Shown here piece after piece: positions 1 through 9,579 of a stretch of DNA of 32,431 bases (positions are counted from its first letter, which is position 1; each line of letters starts with the position of its first letter). Source of the stretch: Planctomycetota bacterium (GTDB taxonomy: Bacteria > Planctomycetota > UBA1135 > UBA2386). The position numbers and the translations under genes were made by a program. The DNA lies in contig JACRLW010000054.1 of the NCBI GenBank assembly GCA_016235155.1, forward strand, positions 1 to 32,431. Direction: 5' to 3'. The notes beneath the pieces were generated by a model that saw nothing but the letters and a program-made list of their open reading frames with translations, did not search any database and was not told the DNA's origin.

Positions 1-843
1 CTCCTCCTGTGGCGCACGCAGCGTGCACTCGCGAGCCGCGGCACGCCGACGGCGATCGCGCGCTTCGCGACGATCGACGCACCGGAACTCCTGGCCGGCA
101 CCGTGCAGGACGGCGTCGCGCGCGGCGTGATGGTCGCGCTCGAGGAGACGCTCAGCCTTTGCAGCGGTGCGGAGGAACGACCCGCGGAGGAGCTGCCGCT
201 CGACGACGGCGCCGAACGCTTCGTCGACCGCGAACTGCGCCGCAAGAAGGACATCCTCGTCGCGTCCGGCGGCGCTCGCGTCCGCTGGTCGCGCAAGGGC
301 GGGGTGCAGTTCGTCGACCGCGACTTCGACGTGAACGAAGAGGACTGCATCCGCTTCGAGGATCGCAGCGACCGCGGCGATCTCGACGGCTTCTCCGCCG
401 ATCCCGACGAACGGCCGCGCTGGTTCTCACCCGCGTTCCTGCGGCCCGTTCTCCTCGCTCACGGTCCGACGCAGCATCGCCTCGAACTCGCGGGTCGGCT
501 CGGTCGTCGCGCCGACGGCTACCCGTGCCGCATCACGCTGATCGGACGGCCCGATGAATCGTTCGTGCGGATGGTGGTCCGCGTGCACAACACGCGCGAC
601 GACCATCGGTTGCGCATCCGCTTCCTCGGTTGCCGCCGCGCCGACGCGATCGACTCCGACGGCACGCCGGGCTTCGTCGCGGTGAGCAACGACGCGCGTC
701 ACTTCGTCGCCGCGACTCTCGTGCGAGCGTGCGGGCGCTTGCGCGCCGGCGATGCGACCGTCGCGGTGCCGGCCGCGCAGTGTCGGCTCGAGCTTCGCCA
801 CGAGTTCCGGCTCGGCGGTCGTCCCTGGCGTGATCCGACGTGA
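1..843 (+). CDS. GH38-like alpha-mannosidase-type protein, C-terminal part (5' end outside window)
   Basis: The frame is open from the first base, so the gene begins upstream; 280 residues are visible. The visible part contains no catalytic domain. It resembles the C-terminal beta-sandwich region of family 38 alpha-mannosidases. A segment reading FEDRSDRGDL, about residues 118-127 of the visible part, resembles the FED-GD-GD stretch of that family. A later segment, VHNTRDDHRLRIRF, resembles the N-x-x-x-DHRLR-x-x-F strand that follows it. If this is right, the full protein would hydrolyse alpha-mannosides, but the active site lies outside the window. The gene ends with TGA 150 bases before the next start. 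An unrelated carbohydrate-binding beta-sandwich remains possible. The family call rests on remembered motif similarity. Confidence 0.55.
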   Translation, partial: LLLWRTQRALASRGTPTAIARFATIDAPELLAGTVQDGVARGVMVALEETLSLCSGAEERPAEELPLDDGAERFVDRELRRKKDILVASGGARVRWSRKGGVQFVDRDFDVNEEDCIRFEDRSDRGDLDGFSADPDERPRWFSPAFLRPVLLAHGPTQHRLELAGRLGRRADGYPCRITLIGRPDESFVRMVVRVHNTRDDHRLRIRFLGCRRADAIDSDGTPGFVAVSNDARHFVAATLVRACGRLRAGDATVAVPAAQCRLELRHEFRLGGRPWRDPT

Positions 844-992
844 CGCGCTCACCACGCGTCAAAAGTACGACCTGCATGGACAGTACGAGTCGGATCTTGC
901 GGCGAGACCGCGGACCCAGAGACTGATCCGCCCCTCTCCCTCGTCGTCCGCCGTCCTTCGTCCCTCGATCGCCTCGTCCGGGAGGCTCGACC

Positions 993-2333
993 TTGCCGCA
1001 GTTCCTCTGGTTCCTCGCCGGCGTCGCCGTCACTCTCGCGGCGCTGCTGTGGTTCGTGCGCAGCCGACGTCGGTCGGTCGCGCAACACGACGTCGCCGCT
1101 CCAGAAGCGTCGATCGCGTTGCCGCCGGTCGAAGCGCTCGACGACGGGGAGCGCGCCGAGTTGATGCTCGCGCGCCGCATCCTCGACGAGACCGTCCGCG
1201 ATCTCGACGGACTCGCCGCCGGACTCGGCAGCGAGATCGCGAGCCTCGCGACCGCGATCGAAGGTCACGCGTTGTTCCTCCTCGAAGCGAACGACGCCGA
1301 GGCCGAACGCTTCGGGCGCGGCGCGATGCGGAACCACGCCTCCGTGGAGAACCTGCGCAGCAGCCTGCGCCGCTTGCGGACCTTCAGCGAGAAGTTCCTC
1401 TGCTTCGCGGGCGTCGACGAACTGGTTCCCGAGCGCGTCGACGTGCGGCCTCTGCTCCGCAGCGTGGCGCAGGAGATCGGCGCGCTGGGCGCGAGCTTGT
1501 GCGTCGAAGTCGAGGCGGCGGAGTTCCTCCCCGCGGTGCTCGCCGACCGCTGCGCCTTGCGCAACGCCCTCGTCTTCCTCGTCGAGTCGCTGATGCGCCT
1601 CGACCGCCGCGCGACGCGTGTGTCGATGCTCGCCCGCGCCGAGATCCAAGAGGACGCGGCGACGCGCGTGGAGATCGAACTCTCCGTCGAAGCCGACGAC
1701 GGCGCACCGCCGTCGCCGCCGAGCGATGCGTCGGTGCGGACGATCAACCTCGGCTACGTCGCCGCGCGCAACCTCATCGAAGCGATGACCGGGAGACTCT
1801 CGTTCGACGAGGTCGAAGGACTGTCGCTGTCGTGCTTCGTCAGCCTGCCCGGTTGGGTCGGCGCCGAAGCGGAGGACGACCCGAGCGCGCCGAGCACCTT
1901 CGGCCCGCCGATCGACGACCTGCTGGACGCAACTCCGCACCACTGGGGCGGCGTGTTGATCCTCGAAGGCGACCCGCAGGTCCGCGAGATGCTCGCGCAC
2001 GAACTGCGACCCACCGGGCGCAAGATCGTGTCGTGCGTCGACGGCGCCGCGGCGCGCTCACTGATCGAGGCGACTCCCGAGCGCTTCGAAGTCGCGATCC
2101 TCGCCGAGGACTCGCGCGTCGAAGGCCTCGAGTCGATCGCCGGTCTCGCCGCCGAGCGCATCGCCGGCATCCGCATCCTCGTCCTCGGTTCGACGCGCAC
2201 CCTGCGGCCCGGACTCCTGCCCGCGACGACCACGGTCCGCGCGCTGCGCAAGCCCTTCGGCGTCCCCGAACTGCGCCTCGCGCTGCGCGATCTGCTCGGT
2301 GTCCCGGCGGGAGACGGCGAAGCTGCGAGGTGA
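993..2333 (+). CDS. Membrane-anchored degenerate hybrid histidine kinase (pseudokinase plus pseudo-receiver)
   Basis: This is a 446-residue protein with a TTG start preceded by GGAGG at 981-985. One N-terminal membrane helix (about residues 4-21) is followed by a basic stretch. Residues about 60-180 align with a two-helix dimerisation domain, but the usual AHDFNN-type phosphoacceptor motif reads GSEIAS, so the histidine is missing. An ATPase-like region follows; its G2-like segment NLGYVAARNLIEAMTGRLSF is recognisable, while the N box is weak. Residues about 325-440 resemble a receiver: the acidic pair is LEGDP, the phosphoacceptor Asp appears replaced by Ala (ILAED), and the lysine in RKPF is kept. 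It probably acts as a scaffold or allosteric partner rather than a working phosphorelay. It is followed convergently by the ParA pseudogene. The fold assignment is good; the function is inference. Confidence 0.72.
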   Translation: MPQFLWFLAGVAVTLAALLWFVRSRRRSVAQHDVAAPEASIALPPVEALDDGERAELMLARRILDETVRDLDGLAAGLGSEIASLATAIEGHALFLLEANDAEAERFGRGAMRNHASVENLRSSLRRLRTFSEKFLCFAGVDELVPERVDVRPLLRSVAQEIGALGASLCVEVEAAEFLPAVLADRCALRNALVFLVESLMRLDRRATRVSMLARAEIQEDAATRVEIELSVEADDGAPPSPPSDASVRTINLGYVAARNLIEAMTGRLSFDEVEGLSLSCFVSLPGWVGAEAEDDPSAPSTFGPPIDDLLDATPHHWGGVLILEGDPQVREMLAHELRPTGRKIVSCVDGAAARSLIEATPERFEVAILAEDSRVEGLESIAGLAAERIAGIRILVLGSTRTLRPGLLPATTTVRALRKPFGVPELRLALRDLLGVPAGDGEAAR

Positions 2334-2337
2334 GGAG

Positions 2338-2371
2338 CGGGTCCATCGGCCGGCGGGCCTCGCCGGACCCG
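2338..2371. terminator. Hairpin between convergent genes, possible bidirectional terminator
   Basis: A perfect 7-base inverted repeat (CGGGTCC at 2338-2344, GGACCCG at 2365-2371) lies in the 41-base gap between the stop of the kinase-like gene (2333) and the stop of the ParA-type gene (2375). There is no T tract, which is common in GC-rich genomes. Its position between two convergent stops is the main support. Confidence 0.35.
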
Positions 2372-2374
2372 GCG

Positions 2375-3395
2375 CTATGCGCAGGCGACACCGACGCGCT
2401 CGGTGATCTTGCGCACGAGGCGCTCGAACTCCTGGCGGCACCGGGCGACGGCCTGGATCTGCCCACCGCCGATCCCGTCGCTCTGCCTCAGGTCGAACAT
2501 CGGCTTGCGCGACTGCTGGGCAATCGGAACCAGACTCGAAAAGTGGCGGATCGAAGCGAGGCAACAGGGATCGTCGTCGATCGAAAGCCCTGCCGGTCCC
2601 TGGTCCTCACCGAGGACCTCCTCGTGGAAGACGCGCGGTATGAGTTCCGCCCACTTCGCGTAACCCTTGACGACCTGATCCTTGCGCGCGAGATGCTGCT
2701 GCACGATGTAGCCGACGGGGCGGAACTCATGGGCCAGGATCGCATCGCGCCGCTGTCCCCGAACGTGGCTCTCGCAGACCGTGCGCCAGTCGGTGCGCCA
2801 GTCGCGCAGAGTCGGGCCCACGTTTCGCATCCCCTGCAGACTGAACAGATCCGGAGCAAGCGGCAAGACGAGCGCATCGCATGCCAGCAGCGCCGCACGA
2901 TTGAGCGCGCCGAGACTCGGGCCGACGTCGATGAACAGGAGGTCCGCATTCGCGCCGCGAGCCGCCAGAGTCGACAACGCATCCAGCGAGGTCGTCACGT
3001 CGAGAGCGCGCTCGTTCGGGGCAAGGCGGCGCGATATGCCTTCGCGGCCTCTTCGAGGTGCGCCGTGCGAGCGTTCGCGCGCGGCTGAGCGAAAGGTGCC
3101 CGGGCAGGATCCAGAGCTGATCACCGACCGGATGCAGAGTCGGATGCCGGATCTCTCCCTTGCCGCGGCGAACCGGTTCGAGACAGGCGGCCACGGTGCG
3201 TCCGGACGATTCGTCCGCTTCCCACGTGTCGAACAGATCTTCCTCCCGCAGGAAGATCGACGAGAGATTGCACTGCGGGTCGTAGTCGATCACGACGACG
3301 CGGAATCCCAAACGCGACGCCATGTGCGCGAGGTTGAACGTCAGGGTGGTCTTGCCGACGCCTCCCTTGTTGTTGAACAGGGCGAGCGACTTCAT
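2375..3395 (-). pseudogene. ParA/Soj-type P-loop ATPase, disrupted by two probable single-base deletions
   Basis: The start (3393-3395) gives MKSLALFNNKGGVGKTT, with the deviant Walker A motif at residues 10-17, followed by a VVVIDYDPQCNLS segment. Reading stays in this frame to about 3,075 (WILPGHLSLSRARTLA). It then continues better in a second frame (HLEEAAKAYRAALP, with GC-rich third positions), and from about 3,015 in a third frame (NERALDVTTSLDAL). The rest is a well-preserved ParA C-half: ADLLFIDVGPSLGALNRAAL, APDLFSLQGMRNVGPTLR and SRKPMFDL, ending at 2375. Adding one base at each junction gives 341 codons, a full-length member. Such ATPases segregate DNA or position complexes. The start overlaps the stop of the AlbA_2 gene by four bases. 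It is either a decaying gene or carries two sequencing errors. Confidence 0.8.
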
Positions 3396-4591
3396 GTCCG
3401 GCTCCGCACGGTGACGCGCGTGAAGCCGTCGATCTCCGTCGAGAGCGGTGGATTCCCGTTCTGTTGGAGCAGCAGGCGGACCCGACGGATGCCGCGGCCG
3501 AGCTGCTGCACGTAGCCGAGCTCGACGAGCAGCTTCGTGATCAACGGGTTGCGGTAGTCGGAGTGCGAGCCGAACTCGCCCTCGGATGCCCTTCCGAACG
3601 GTCGGCCGGGATTGCTGAATTCGATTCGATCGTCGAACCACTCGATGCGACCTGGGGCATTCGTGCCCTCGTACGAGCGGTGCTGGGCGAGATTGCGAAC
3701 GAGCTCCTTCAGCGCGTCGAGCGGGTAGCGCGGCAGGAACACTTCGCGCAGTCCTTCCGCCACTCCCGGCACGCTGTCGATCTGCGTCGCGAGCCAGTTC
3801 CAGGCGACGTCCAGTTGATCCGGAATGGTCCCGGTCGCGGTTCGGCGGGCCACGACGGTCGCGTCACGGTCCAAGCCGCCATACCTCACCATGTCGATGA
3901 CCGCGCACGGGATGACGTCCTGTGGGCCCTTGCCGCGGATCAGGACGGCCGCCGCATTCGGTGTCCAAGCGCCGTCGATCACGCGGCCGAACTGTCGCTG
4001 CGTGAGCCATGCCAAGAAACTCGGGAAGCTCTCGTTGTGCTCGTCGAGTTCCTTCGCCGACTCCCAGTCCGGACGGAGGCGCGAGGTCTCGAGGTCGTCC
4101 AGCGAACAGCCATGGCAGAGACGGGTGTCGAATGGCTGGTGGCGTTCCGGACGTCGCTCGCGCAGGCGTTGCAGGTCCGCTTCGTTCGCCCGGCGCGTCG
4201 TCGTCCCGACCCGTACCCAAGCGACACCGTCGACCTCGACGACCGGCGGTACGGGGTACGGTGCGATCTGGATCAGGATCAGGGTCCTGCCATCCTGCTC
4301 CACGGCCTCGACGGAAGTGCTCGGCACCGGCTGGATCTTGGAGGATCGGATCCGGTCGGCGAGCACGCGCTGCACTTCGTCCACCGAGCTCGCATCACCT
4401 TGCACCCCGACGATGCGCCCGTGCTTGTCGGCGCCGACGATCACGCAGCCGGTACGCCGCGAATCAGAGAGGTCGTTCGCCAGCGCGCACACCGCTTGGA
4501 GGATGGGATCACGCTGACCCGGAGACTCCTTGAACTCGATGCGATCGCTCTCCGAAGCCAGCAGCATCGCGAGTTCGTCACGCGTCACCAT
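3392..4591 (-). CDS. Schlafen-type AlbA_2 domain / HATPase_c_4 ATP-binding protein
   Basis: A 399-residue protein. Residues about 1-125 form a Schlafen AlbA_2 domain: SDRIEFKE near the N-terminus, GGxxxxG-like strands reading TGCVIVGADKHGRIVGVQG, then DGVAWVRVGTTTRRA. Residues about 285-390 form the GHKL-type C-terminal domain seen in RecG-like regulators: LDALKELVRNLAQHR (N box), then RIEWFDDRIEFSNPG, and a tail GRGIRRVRLLL...GNPP followed by VTVRSR. The family is often annotated as putative transcriptional regulator; some AlbA_2 proteins bind or cut nucleic acids. The stop overlaps the ParA-type start as ATGA, so the two are a translationally coupled pair. The gene is divergent from the rph operon, with 46 bases between start codons. 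GC looks lower here than in the neighbouring operon. Confidence 0.85.
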   Translation of the reverse strand: MVTRDELAMLLASESDRIEFKESPGQRDPILQAVCALANDLSDSRRTGCVIVGADKHGRIVGVQGDASSVDEVQRVLADRIRSSKIQPVPSTSVEAVEQDGRTLILIQIAPYPVPPVVEVDGVAWVRVGTTTRRANEADLQRLRERRPERHQPFDTRLCHGCSLDDLETSRLRPDWESAKELDEHNESFPSFLAWLTQRQFGRVIDGAWTPNAAAVLIRGKGPQDVIPCAVIDMVRYGGLDRDATVVARRTATGTIPDQLDVAWNWLATQIDSVPGVAEGLREVFLPRYPLDALKELVRNLAQHRSYEGTNAPGRIEWFDDRIEFSNPGRPFGRASEGEFGSHSDYRNPLITKLLVELGYVQQLGRGIRRVRLLLQQNGNPPLSTEIDGFTRVTVRSRT

Positions 4592-4637
4592 CGGCGCGGG
4601 AGTCTAGCCTGGACCCACGACGTCGCGAGGCTCGAGA

Positions 4638-5450
4638 GTGGCCAACGAGCTTCGCCCCTCGTTATCCTCCCCGCCCCTCCGTTCGCGCGCGCGCCCGCGC
4701 GGGAACCCACGACGACCCCACGAGGACCAACTGGCACGCACCGATCGCACCAAGGAGGAGATCCGCCCGCTCGTCTTCGAGCGCGCCTACACCGCGCAGG
4801 CCGCGGGCTCCGTGCTCGTCACCGCCGGACGGACCAAGATCCTGTGCACGGTGTCGATCCAGGAGAGCGTCCCGCAATGGCTCGCGGGCAGTGACAAGGC
4901 CTGGCTGAGCGCGGAGTACTCGATGCTTCCCGGCGCAACGCGGCAACGGAAGTTGCGCGACGGACGCGCTGGACGCGTCGATGCGCGGAGTCTGGAGATC
5001 CAACGGATGATCGGGCGCGCTCTGCGGAGCGTCGTCGACCTGCGCCTCCTGCCCGAGGTCACGCTCTGGATCGACTGCGACGTGCTCGACGCCGACGGCG
5101 GCACGCGGACCACCGCGATCAACGGCGCCTGCCTCGCGCTGCACGACGCGCTGAAGTCGCTGGAGGCGGCGGGCCGCCTGCGCTGCTGGCCGATGCTCGG
5201 GCTCGTCAGCGCGACCTCAGTCGGGATCGTGCGCGGCGAGCTGCTCGTCGACCTCGAGTACCAGGAGGACGCCGCGGCGGACGTCGACCTCAACGTCGTG
5301 CGTCTGGCCGACGGCCGTCTCGTCGAGGTGCAGGGCACCGCCGAGAAGCGCGCGTTCACCGACGACGAACTCCAACGCATGCTCGGGCTCGCCGAGGCCG
5401 CGTGCGCGAGGATCGCCGAGCTGCAGACGGCGGCGTTGGGCGCTCGATGA
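4638..5450 (+). CDS. rph: Ribonuclease PH
   Basis: RNase PH trims tRNA 3' ends phosphorolytically, and the enzyme is a hexamer. Family hallmarks are present: EIRPLVFERAYTAQAAGSVL, TKILCTVSIQ, LSAEYSMLPGAT, a basic SLEIQRMIGRALR segment, and the phosphate-binding ADGGTRTTAINGA with its conserved Arg. The GTG start at 4638 has CGAGG seven bases upstream but adds about 31 low-complexity residues before the conserved domain. An in-frame CTG at 4731, also preceded by an AGGA, would give 239 residues, the family's usual length. There is no ATG, GTG or TTG between the two. First gene of a five-gene operon; the stop overlaps the next start by four bases (ATGA). Confidence 0.95.
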   Translation: MANELRPSLSSPPLRSRARPRGNPRRPHEDQLARTDRTKEEIRPLVFERAYTAQAAGSVLVTAGRTKILCTVSIQESVPQWLAGSDKAWLSAEYSMLPGATRQRKLRDGRAGRVDARSLEIQRMIGRALRSVVDLRLLPEVTLWIDCDVLDADGGTRTTAINGACLALHDALKSLEAAGRLRCWPMLGLVSATSVGIVRGELLVDLEYQEDAAADVDLNVVRLADGRLVEVQGTAEKRAFTDDELQRMLGLAEAACARIAELQTAALGAR

Positions 5451-6066
5451 CCGTCGACCTCTGGATCGCGTCGGGCAACCGCAAGAAGCGCCTGGAACTC
5501 GAACGCCTTCTCGGGGGACTCGGCTACCGGATCCGCACGCTGGACGACGCTCCACCCGGCCTCGCATTCGTCGAGGACCGACCCGACTTCGCGGGCAACG
5601 CCGAGATCAAGGCGACCGGACTCGCGCGCGTCGTGCACGCTTGGGCACTCGGTGACGACTCCGGGCTCTGCGTCGACGCGCTCGACGGCGAACCCGGCGT
5701 GCGATCGGCGCGCTGGGCCGGCGAACACGCGACCGACGCCGATCGGATCGGGAAGCTGCTCGATGCCATGCGTGGACGATCGGATCGTCGCGCCCGCTTC
5801 GTGTGCAGCATCTGCCTCGCTGCACCCGACGGTTCCGTAGCCGCGCGCTTCGAAGACGTCTGCGAAGGCGTGATCCTCGAGCAACCGCGCGGGACATCGG
5901 GCTTCGGCTACGATCCCGCCTTCGCTCCGCTCGACCCGGCGGGGCGAGCACTTCCCTCCTCCTTCGCCGAGCTCGACGCCGAGGCGAAGGACCGCATCAG
6001 CCACCGGGGACGCGCGCTGCGTCGGCTCTCGTCCCACCTCGCCCGCCATCCGCTCGCACCGACGCC

Positions 6067-6070
<4 letters not shown>
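5447..6070 (+). CDS. rdgB: XTP/dITP (non-canonical purine NTP) pyrophosphatase
   Basis: A 207-residue HAM1/RdgB-family enzyme that hydrolyses dITP, ITP and XTP to the monophosphate, keeping deaminated purines out of nucleic acids. Visible motifs are the N-terminal nucleotide-binding IASGNRKKRLELERLL, the metal-binding DDSGLCVDALDGEPGVRSAR, the SGFGYDPAFAP loop and the C-terminal ISHRGRALRRL. The ATG at 5447 was chosen because it starts just before the IASGN strand and overlaps the rph stop as ATGA. An upstream in-frame ATG at 5402 would add residues with no family counterpart. The rph-rdgB pairing is common in bacteria and supports both calls. Confidence 0.95.
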
Positions 6071-7878
<1,808 letters not shown>

Positions 7879-7881
<3 letters not shown>

Positions 7882-7910
7882 CGGCGCCGGGCGCGAACGA
7901 ACCGCCGTCA
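7879..7910 (+). terminator. Hairpin overlapping the lepA stop codon, possible attenuator or processing site
   Basis: A perfect 8-base inverted repeat (TGACGGCG at 7879-7886, CGCCGTCA at 7903-7910) begins at the lepA TGA and occupies half of the 65-base gap before lepB. There is no T run after it, so it may only tune expression across the lepA-lepB junction or mark an RNA processing site. Confidence 0.3.
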
Positions 7911-7946
7911 CGCCGACGACCTGCCACAACAACGAGCTGCCACGAC

Positions 7947-9566
7947 ATGACCGATCCGCGGAAGAAGAAGGGCAAGGTGCGCGAGCAGATCGACGCCTTC
8001 GCCATCGCGATCCTCATGGCGGTGCTGATGAAGTACTTCGCCATCGAGGCCTACCAGATCCCGACGTCGTCGATGCAGCCGACGATGATGGGGAGCAAGA
8101 GTGCCGGGGTGTACGACCGCATCCTGGTCGACAAGTCGCGGTACCTCTTCTTCGAACCGGACCGCTGGGACATCGCGGTGTTCCGCTACCCGATCCGCGT
8201 GCAGCAGAGCTACGTGAAGCGCATCGCCGGGATGCCGAACGACCGGCTGCGGATCGCCGGCGGCAACCTCTACCTCGTCACGGGCAGCGACCCTCGCAAT
8301 CCGGATCACCTGTCTCCGCTGCCGCGGCCGACCGGCGTCCAGGAGGAGCACTGGAAGCAGATCTTCCCGGCGCGCGCGGACCTGTTCAGCGAGTCGAAGG
8401 TGCTCGGCAGCGCCTTCCAGGCGACGAGCGGCGAGTGGACGGAAGACGCCGATCGCAACCTCACGGTCCGCCCGCGCGGCGACCGCATCCGTGCGTCGAT
8501 CGCCTACGCCGATTCGTCACGCGGCGGCCTGAGCAACCTCGTGCACGACGGGTACCCGCCGTGGATCGCCAAGGAGATGATCGACGCCGGCGAGTCCAAC
8601 CCCGGCGACGGCTTCGCGAACGATCTCCAGCACGAGAACGTCCAGGACATCCGCGTCGCATTCACCGTCGCGCCGAAGGTCGAGATCGCCGAACTCCAAG
8701 CCGCGATCACGGTCGCGGCGCCCGACGCTCCGCCGCTCGCGTTCTCGCTGCTGGTCTCGGGCGGACAAGCGCGGATCGTGGTCGAGCGCGACGGCAAGGA
8801 GGTCGCCGCGGCGCCCGCGTTCCCGCTGTCCCTCGCCGCCGATTCGTCGACGCACCTCCGCTTCGCGCACGTCGACGACCATTGCCTGGTCGAGGTCGAC
8901 GGCACGCGCCGCGCCGAGCTCCCGTGCGTCGCGTTCAAGACCCTCACGCGCCTGCTCCCCACCGCCACGCCGCGCGGGCAGACCTCGCTTCGCATCTCGG
9001 TGCGCGGCGGCGACGAGGTCGTCCTCTCGGACATCGTCGTCGAACGCGACCTTCACTACGTGCCGACCCTGATCGGCGGACGCGGCGAGACCGACGTGAT
9101 CGAGGTGCCGGACGGTCACTACTTCATGCTCGGCGACAACACGCTCCAGTCGGTTGACTCGCGCGACTGGACCGCGATCGAACTCGGTCGCGACGACGCC
9201 GGACGGCTGGTCGATCCGAACGACCCGCGCGCCGAGAACGTGCTCGACCTGATCGGCAACTTGCGCGCGGTGCCGGTCGGTCGTGACGTCGACCCCGACG
9301 AGAACCCGGTCGTCGTGTCGGAGGAGAAGAAGGTCGTCTTCACCGACCGGCTCGGCGAGGTCTGGACACTCGCGGGCGAAGTCGCGATGAGCCCCTCGAC
9401 CGGCCACACCTACGAGAGCTCGACGCCGTGGATGAACGGGCCCAACGGGCCCTGGTTGCCCAAGCAGTCGCGCATCCGCTTCGTCCCCCGCGAACACATC
9501 ATCGGCCGGCCGTTGCTGACGTTCTGGCCCGGCTTCCGGCCATTCCGCATCGGCTTCATCCGGTGA
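7947..9566 (+). CDS. lepB: Type I signal peptidase with a large inserted beta-sandwich-like domain
   Basis: A 539-residue protein that would cut signal peptides from exported proteins at the outer face of the inner membrane. One N-terminal helix (about residues 17-33) precedes IPTSSMQPTM, whose Ser42 is the expected nucleophile. SYVKRIAGMPND supplies the general base, Lys91. The last conserved box, GHYFMLGDNTLQSVDSRDW, starts only at residue 390. Between them sits about 270 residues of insertion, including an all-beta stretch (FSLLVSGGQARIVVERDGKE, HLRFAHVDDHCLVEVDGTRR, LRISVRGGDEVVLSDIVVER). That stretch resembles a concanavalin/LamG-type sandwich. Most bacterial enzymes are 180-330 residues. 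Large insertions are, as I recall, known in planctomycete homologues. Thirteen bases separate it from lptB. Confidence 0.93.
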   Translation: MTDPRKKKGKVREQIDAFAIAILMAVLMKYFAIEAYQIPTSSMQPTMMGSKSAGVYDRILVDKSRYLFFEPDRWDIAVFRYPIRVQQSYVKRIAGMPNDRLRIAGGNLYLVTGSDPRNPDHLSPLPRPTGVQEEHWKQIFPARADLFSESKVLGSAFQATSGEWTEDADRNLTVRPRGDRIRASIAYADSSRGGLSNLVHDGYPPWIAKEMIDAGESNPGDGFANDLQHENVQDIRVAFTVAPKVEIAELQAAITVAAPDAPPLAFSLLVSGGQARIVVERDGKEVAAAPAFPLSLAADSSTHLRFAHVDDHCLVEVDGTRRAELPCVAFKTLTRLLPTATPRGQTSLRISVRGGDEVVLSDIVVERDLHYVPTLIGGRGETDVIEVPDGHYFMLGDNTLQSVDSRDWTAIELGRDDAGRLVDPNDPRAENVLDLIGNLRAVPVGRDVDPDENPVVVSEEKKVVFTDRLGEVWTLAGEVAMSPSTGHTYESSTPWMNGPNGPWLPKQSRIRFVPREHIIGRPLLTFWPGFRPFRIGFIR

Positions 9567-9579
9567 GCCGGCCGGATCC

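Noticed and set aside
849..2000. A 383-codon minus-strand open frame opposite the kinase-like gene
   Set aside because: No domain and shadow-like composition. The plus strand has a TTG start with GGAGG and recognisable kinase and receiver segments.
3464..4894. A plus-strand open frame spanning the AlbA_2 gene and the start of rph
   Set aside because: It is antisense to the AlbA_2/HATPase protein, whose motifs are clear, and out of frame with rph.
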